Positions 51,901-60,900 of a stretch of DNA of 64,000 bases are shown here, piece after piece (the stretch's first letter is position 1; each line of letters begins with the position of its first letter). The notes beneath the pieces were generated by a model, which saw nothing but the letters and a program-made list of their open reading frames with translations, did no database searches and was not told where the DNA came from. Source of the DNA: Psoroptes ovis. Taxonomy: Eukaryota > Arthropoda > Arachnida > Sarcoptiformes > Psoroptidae. The DNA is taken from assembly GCA_002943765.1 (NCBI GenBank), contig PQWQ01000001.1, positions 248,001-312,000 on the forward strand, given 5' to 3'. The position numbers were made by a program, and so were the translations under genes.

Positions 51901-54900
51901 CATAAGTTCATGCCGTTTTTTGGATTTTTTTCAATTGGAAAAATGGCAAAAACTTATGGGACAACCTAATATTTACAAGAAATATTAAATTACTTTTTTC
52001 TTGCATTTTTTAAGAAGCAGAAAACCGAAGCCTAAATTCTTAAAGAAAAAAATTCTAAGAAACGGAAATTATTGTTCAAAAAGAAATTCAAAGAAATATT
52101 GAATTTGATTTACATTTTTTTTCCATCATCATCCTCATCATTCATAGTCTCTCATTTTTTTTTCATTTTGATTCTTGCTGTATTCAATTATACTGCTCAA
52201 AATACACATTAATACACACAAACACAGCAAACACATACATGATTCCATCGATTCAATAGTCATAGATGAATGGAGGCGCCAGAAAATTTGAAAAAATTCG
52301 GAACCCGAAAAATGAAAATGTCAAGGGTTCTATATTCTATATACTTACTTATTTGAGTTTTTCGAAAAAAAATAGTGGCAAAAACAAAAAAATAAAAAAA
52401 TGAATACCTTCGAAGAGTAGCTGCTTTGACATATAATTGATATATAACGATATATTCACACATTTATTCATTTTTCCTACGGAAATTTAATTTTTTTTTT
52501 CGTTTTGTTTCAGGCCACGTTGTCCAAATGACAATTATCAATGAATGAATGAATGGAACGAAAATTATACGAAGAAAATATCGATAATTTTTAAACATTT
52601 CACACATTTTTGTTTTTGGAGAATTGAAAAGGGTTAAATGGATGGTAAATGGATTTTTTTTTTTCGTTCTCTCTCGGTGCTTTTCATCACATTCAATTAT
52701 GAATGGTTTTTTGTTTTAATAAAATGAAATTTGAAACAAAAAAACATATTTTAATTTGGGTTGTCCCATAAGTTGTTGTCGATCTTTTAATGATTTTCTG
52801 TCGATATGACCGGCAACAACTTATGGGACAGCCTAATAATTTTTCAGAATTTAAAACTAGGAAAACTCAAATACAAAGGAGGAATAAATATTTTCATAGA
52901 ATGAAAATGAAATTATCAAAGATTAAAAGACCCTAAGGGGCTTTTTTTCTGTGCTGAAAATTTCTGAAAAATTTCTGAAAAATTTAAAATTTCTCAAATT
53001 TTAAAATTTTTAAATTCAAATTATCACAATTCAAACCGAAGGATTTCACTTTGTACTTCCTTTCACCAATAATCATGTTTGGTTGGATGATAGAATAAGG
53101 AAAAGTATTAGAAGCTTTTAGCCACAAAAAAAAAAAAAAAAAAATACAAAATGACAGCTTTGAATTCAACAGAATTTGATAAATCAAAGAATCATCGTTT
53201 TTCTTTCGCCCTTTCAAATGTCAAAATTTGAAAAATTCAAAGAAATTTCTTTGAATTTCTTTGGATTTTTTTTCAATGGAAAAAATGGATTCAAAATGAA
53301 ACAAATTTGTAAAATCATAAAGACACCAAAAGGGAAAAGCAACTCAAAGTTTTTACAACCACCAAAAACCAAAAAAAAAAATGACAAATTCATATGAAAA
53401 TAAATTATATTTTCCTTTATTATTATTAATATTGAAAGAATAATAATGTATATGTGGCTGTAAAAATGTATTCCAAAAATGATTTTCACTGATTTCTTTA
53501 TGAAACATACAAACACACATATATTATTAGTGCTCACACACGATTTTCTGAGACTAAAGAAATGAAGAAAATTCAATGAATTCATTGTAATATTTCATTG
53601 AAAGTTGAAAAATATGAAAATCAAAAATGATTGTTTTGTCTTTGGTCCCAGTTTTTTCTGATAGAATGAGGAATTTATTTTGTCAAAATTCAATTTCAAT
53701 TTTTGTATGGATTCACAGAATTTTTTCATTTGGAATCCAAATTATCATGTATGAATGAATGGGAGAGATCAACAAAAATGAATGAAAGTATGCTTTGGTT
53801 ATAAATAAAATATTAGGTTGTCCGAAAAGTTCATCGCACTTAATCAATAGAGTTGCTCATGAAAATCGGCCAGAACTTTTCGGACAACCTAATACAACAA
53901 TAAACTAGAATATATTCAAATTCAAATACAGAAACACACACCAACAACACCCAAAAAAATATTCAAATGAATTTGGTTAAATATACAAAATGAAACAAAC
54001 GAAACAAAATGAAACAAAATTAACCCGGAAACGGTGAGAAAAAATAATGAACAATAGCCATAAACAGGCATTCATTTTGCAAACATGGCAAAATGAACAA
54101 GTAACAACGAAGAACTCAACAAAAAAAGCAAATTCTTTTAATTTCATTTCAAATACAATTATTATTACTTTGTTTTTATTTGTTTGTAATGTATTGGATA
54201 CACAACATTGAATACATTCAAAATACATTCCAGAAAAATACATTCCAAGAATCCAAAGGAAAATTTTGGTGAAACAAAAAAAGAATTCAGGAAAATGATG
54301 AATCAAAAGAAATGCTTTTACAAATGTGAAATTGATTTCAATTCGTACAAATGTTTATGAATGTTTTTCAAAAATTCGTGTAAACATTGAAATGTTTAAA
54401 TGTAAAAATGTTTGCTCAAAAAAAAAAAATATTAAAAAAAAAACTAAATCAAATTTAATAAAGTTTTAAATATTTTCATTCATTTATTCATTTGTAAAAT
54501 ATTCATTAATAATGAAAATGAATAATATTTACAAATTGGAAATATATTGAGTTGTCCCATAAGTTCTTGCCGATTATATCGTAGGAAATCATGTGAAAAA
54601 TCAGCAAGAACTTATGGGACAATACCAATACATTATTTTAGTATAAAAAAAAATCATATTTACGAATCTAAATAGTAAAACAATTTCAACAAATTTACAA
54701 GTTTTCATGTTTGTTTGTTTGTTTGTCAACCGCAAACAATATCGTTTGTTTTCAAAGGAAATTCAATGTAAATTCAATGGAAAGGACAAATATTTTCTAG
54801 TTTCATTATGGAATTCATTCGAAATTAATTTAAATATGAATATTCAAAGATGTTTTTGTATTGAAATGTTTTTCAAAACAATAGAAAAAGACATTATCAA

Positions 54901-57900
54901 ACTCAAATATCATTCATTCATTGTTATTGTTGCTTCATCATCATCATCATCATCATTAAATAAACAATATTGTTATTATATTTGAATTAAAGGACCTAGA
55001 ATTTCATATTTTTTCAGTTTTTTCCAAAGAAGAGAAAACTAAAAAAAAATGATTCCAGGATCCTTAATTTATTCTTCCATCAGTAAACACCAGGAAACAC
55101 CAACACTGTACAACCAAGGAGTAAACAAACAAACAAACAAACAAAAACCAAAACTAAACTATTAGGTTGTCCCATAAGTTCTTGGCGTTTTTCAATTTTT
55201 TTTCCATTTGAAAAATGACAAGAACTTATGGGACAACCTAAAACGACGATGCATAAGGCAAAATGTAAACACATTCAATATGATGTATGGAACATGTGAA
55301 TATTCATAAATGAAATTGTGTTCATTTTTTAGGAATATTCATATCTTTCCATTATCTTATATATTGCTATTATAATATGATTATAATTTCAATGTAAACA
55401 TTCATATTTTTATTTTGTTTCATCATGATTTTTTTCATATTTAATATAATGAAAATCATTTTGAACATATTTTTTTGGTTCTTTGTTTTGCTCTTGTTTT
55501 TGGCTCAAAAATACAATTTCAAATAATGAGTGAATGAATCAATGAAGAATGAATCATTTTTGTTGTTTGCAATGTTTGCATTTTACATTTTACAAAAATT
55601 AAACAATCAAAAACATTGTTATTATTATCATTGAATAATTGTGCAAACATCAAACACGACAATATATGAATGTTTAATCATATGAATATATTAATGTTTG
55701 ATTGTAATTATTATCATTGATTTTTTCGATTTTTCGATTATTTTAGGTTTTTGAAATTTTGAAATTTCAAAATTTCAAAGGGTTCTTCTTTGCCAGGGTT
55801 CAAGGGTTTTTTACCAGGGTTTCGGTTGGAATTTTTAATAATTATTTTCATTTTACTGATTCATAATAATTCTTTGTTTGATTACTTTTTTTATTGATTA
55901 AATAAACATATTCATGTGTTTTGTTTCAATATTTTAGATTCGTAAACTTTTCAGCACTCAAGAATAGGCTGATGTTGTTGTTGTTGTCGATGAAGAATGG
56001 CATTCATGGCACAAAGGCATGAATACAAGAATGGCATTCATTTCTTATCATTTGGGCTCAGAATTTTCGAGCAAAAATACTTGACTTTCACGCAATTTTA
56101 TATTTACGATTCTGCAATTCTACTCAAGTCACTGTGTTATGTGTTACATCGTTTGATGCAAATTCATCTTTATAAATTGCAAATGCAAGTGTTTGTTTGC
56201 ATATCTTTTCAAAATGAAATGAAGAAATTTGAAATCGAAATTTGAAAAATACAAAAACATTTGATGACAATTTTCATAATAAAAATGTTCACATCGAAGA
56301 AACATCGATATAAATTGAATTTTTTTTTCTTTGAAATTTTTGAATATTCGAGAAATGTATTAGGCTGTACGAAAAGTCGATTCCGCTTAATCAATAGAGT
56401 TGTTCATGAATAATCCGTTCAGAACTTTTCGGACAGCCTAATACATATAACAAAGAATTGAATGAATAACATTTTTCTGTTTCAGTTCAGTGATATATTA
56501 TTCAAAGATTATATTTTTCAATATTTTTGAATGTTTTTCAGTATTGAAAAATGTTTTCAAAATATTATTATTATTATTATTATTGTTGGTGACAATGTTA
56601 TTTTTCATTTTCACACAAAATGGTCATTGATAATGTTTTTTTCGGATTTGGAATAATATCGAAGAATATTAAGGGTATTGAAATGAAAAATGGTAACCTC
56701 GGATAACATTATTTTATATTAGGTTATCCCATAAGTTCTCGCCATTTTTCGAATTAAAAAAATCTAAAAAACGGCAATAACTTATGGGACAACCTAATAT
56801 TTGAAAATAAGTGAATTTGGACAGAAAAATTTGAAAATTTCAGATAAATTTCTAGAAATTCAAGGAACATTTTCATTCTGAATGATTCTAACTCAGAAAA
56901 TAAGCAAAAACATACGAATGAAATCGGTATCATTCATTCAATCGTTTTACCAATATTATTTTTAATAATAATAATATTATTATTATTATCAGTGTCACCA
57001 AGAAAAAAAAATGATGGTGTCAAAAATGATGATTACAAATTACCGAGCCGAAACATTTGGCCATTTGAATCGTTCATTTTTTTCTCGTTTTTGAGCCATA
57101 TTTGAACATGTTCTATGAACATTCCTCAGATATGAGAATATGAGATAACAAATGTGGAAAAACATGAAGAATGCTGCAATTGAGAAATCGAAATAGTCAT
57201 GAACATAACTAATGACCCTTATGAATGTTGAACAAAAAAAAAGTCATTGAAGAGCATGGAAATAAAGAATGAAGAATGAAGAATGAAGAAAGATGACAAT
57301 TTATATTAGGTTGTCCAAAAAGTTTTTGCCGATTATATCGTAGAAAATGACTGAAAAATCGGCAAAAACTTTTCGGACAACTTAATATATATTTTGTTTT
57401 TTTTTTTACAAATAAGAAATGAAATAATGATAATTTTTTCTTATAAATATAATGGTATCATCTTAAGGAGAAAAATAATCGAAAATGCCGAAGAAAAAGT
57501 GCCAGTATACATTGATAATAATAATAATAATAACAGCGAATATGTGTCATTGAATAAATGCATTTTATTATTATTATTATCATCATTATTTCAAGAATGG
57601 AATATATATTTCGTTTCTTAAAGAAATTTCTTAAAGAAAACGGAAAGAATTTTTCACAATTTTTATTCAAGGAAAATGAAGAATATTTGTTTTAAAGTGA
57701 ATTTTCTCAAAGATTCAAGACGTTAGATCACGAATGAAAATTCTAAACATAAAATCTTCGGTTTGAAAACATATGATGGCGCCGAAATAAATCGTTTATT
57801 GTGTTTATACATTCATATTTTCTCAATCCGGGTTATTCAATTCAACTGGAAAATATTTAGGTTGTCCGAAAAGTTTTTGTCGATTATATCGTAAGGAATA

Positions 57901-60900
57901 ATGAGAAAATCGGCAAGAACTTATCGGACAGCCTAATATTTAAAATAGTGAAAATTATTCACGATGCATGCACATGCATCGTAATATTCATTAATGATTA
58001 TTATGATAATGAAGAAGCGAACAAAAAACAAAAAAAAAAATCTTTGAAAAAAAAAAACATAAGAATGTCATCGATGTATGAATGAATTTAATGGAATACA
58101 TAAAATGAATAAATGAATGATTTTGAAGTTTGAATTTTAGCCTTTGAAAATCATAATTTTATCATATCATAACGTTTGAAGAAATATTTGAATATCATTC
58201 TTTAATATTTTTCAACGATTTTCTGATTTTCTCAAACATTATTCTTGAGCAAAAAATAAAAATGAAAAGCTATTGAAAAGTTTGTTAAAATATTCGAAAA
58301 AATGTAAAATAAAATTTGAATATTTAAATCAATGAATAAATGAATGAATGAATGGAGATGAAGATGAAGAAAAATTAAAAGTATTAGGTTGTCCGAAAAG
58401 TTCTTGCCGAATTTTCGATTGAAAATAGAAATTTTTAGCCGAACCAATTTGCCGGACAATCTAATATTTTCCAGTAAAGAATTTTCATTTTTTCTTTTGG
58501 TTCTCCAATGATTTTGAAGTGATTTGATTCGAAAGAAAATTCAGTTCGAGGACTTGCATTTGCATTGAAAAACTTTTCATTTTCTTCTTCATATCATCAT
58601 CATTTGGTGAATATGATTTGATTATTCAAATAAATTTCGGAAACCAAAAAAAAAAAAAAACGAAGAAATGTTTAAAGATTGTACCGGGTAGTATAAAAAT
58701 CGAGTAGAATAATTAATAATTTGGAAATTTGCTTCACTTATTTTCGAAAAATTTAAGAAAAATAAAGAATTGACAAAGCTACAAATTAGAGCTGGAATAC
58801 ACTCTCCGCAGAAGAAAAGGAGCAGAAAAAGCGCTTGTTAATTTGGCATATTTTTCATTGATTCATTATTCATTTATTCAATTTTATAATTTGCCAAAAA
58901 ATTTACCCGAAAAAAATTTGCATTTGAAATTATTAGGGAGACAAACTGTTTGTATTTATTGTAGCGAATTATTTTATTAATAATCCAATGAATTGATTGA
59001 AAAATATGTAAATTGTTTAACCAATACGAATCAAGCTAAATACGAATCGCTGAATTGGTTTTCGGATGGCGTCAAATGAAATAGAATTTCATTTGATTTA
59101 ATAAAATTTTATTTTCATTTTTGGAAATGAGCAAAAATTTAATTCAAAATTACAAATAAGAACAGAGTAAATCTTGAGACTATAGATTGATCAATATTTT
59201 CAGTATTACTTGTATTTCTATTATTATTTTTTGAAAATATTCTTGTTGTTATTTGAATTTCAATTCAATTTCAAATTTTTTTCAGTTTCAAATAAATGAT
59301 TGATTCATTTTTTTTTCTCGTGTATTTTTGATTTGACTTTTATCATTATTATTAATATTGAATTTATTTTATCTTTTTGTTTGACAAAAACAAAATCAAA
59401 AATCAAATCAAAACAACAAAGAAGATATTGTTGTTCTTCTTGTGTTCTCCAAAGCAAAATAAGGATAAAAATATAACAACAAAATGTGCTGCTGCTGCTG
59501 CTGCACACATTCATTCAACAAATGCACATGGAATTGCACTTAATATTTGCTTGCTTGCTCCCTATGATATCGTCAAGAATTGAATTGAAAAAATTGGATG
59601 AAAGAATTGGAGAAAAAATTGAAATATTCTTGTTATTTTTGTATGCTATGCATATACGGATACATATATGTAAGCCAAAATGCACCGAAACACAACATGA
59701 AAATTGTTATTTTAATAACAATTGAAATAGAATCATTGAAAGAATCAATGATTCTGTATTCATCATCATCATCATCGTTATTATTGTCGAAAATCATCGA
59801 CATATCACATCATTTAAATCAAAAGAGGGGCAAAAATCAGAACAAGAATCGAGCTAAACTGAATCATAAACAAAGACCATTTTGGGTAAACCATGTAAAA
59901 TAATCAAAAACAACAGATTGAATGAAAAATTTGGACAAGAATATTGTTCATCAATTCACTTTGACTTGATTCAATCAATTCATTCATTCATGGATTCATT
60001 CATTGATTCATTCATTTATTCAACCAAATATATGTGTTTGAATTAATATTTAATTTTAGAAATTTTCAATTTTTGATTACGATTTGGTTGTTGCAGTTGC
60101 ACAGTATGTGTTTACTTTATGGCTATGAAATGTGTTTGATTGTTTCATTTTTGATTTTCAATTTTTGATTTGATTCAATTTGATTTGATCGAAAAATAGA
60201 AACAAAAACAAGTAAAATTAATGGCAACATTTTGATTATAATCAAAATATTCTTCTTCTTTTCTTGAATTGAATCGATATTTATAAATAAATTAAAATCA
60301 AATCAAATGCCAGATATTTAGATGGTATTCAATTCATAGTCATATGAATGTGGAATAGCTGTTTCAAACTTTGAAATGAATAAATGGTGAAAAAAATGTT
60401 TCCGTACATGTTTTGAATTGAATTAAATTGAATTAAATGTTTTTCGACATATCATCATCGATTGAAAGTGTCTTGTGATCTTGTACTCGTCATTTTGAAT
60501 GATTTTTCTTCGGAAAATATTTCAAATAAGAATAAGAATTTTAAGAATATTTGAATCAAAAATATTTGATTCTTGACTTAAGAATCTAAAATATTGAAGG
60601 AAAATGGGAAGAAATTTGAAAGATTTCAAATCAAGATTCATTCTTTCATTCAAATGAATTCAAAATAAACAAACAATAAATTTTTAAAAATGTTTAAAAA
60701 TTACAGAATTTTGCTTCATATGCTTCAAATATTTCAAATTTTAATTTTAATTTTTTTCCCTTTTGATCAATCTATGAATTCTAAGAATCTATTCTCTCAT
60801 TACGCTTAGAAGTATTTATTTAACCACACATACAAACATATGTTTTGGTTGTCCAGAAAGTTCTGGCCGATTTTCATGTACAACCTTAATTGATTAAGCA

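Noticed and set aside
53214..53585. 123-codon minus-strand ORF in the large DUOXA intron
   Set aside because: Composed largely of Phe/Ile from A/T runs, with an overlapping plus-strand frame equally open. No splice sites in phase with DUOXA.
58691..58698. TATAAAAA upstream of the 58.7-kb relic as its promoter
   Set aside because: Such strings are common in this DNA and the downstream frame is broken.
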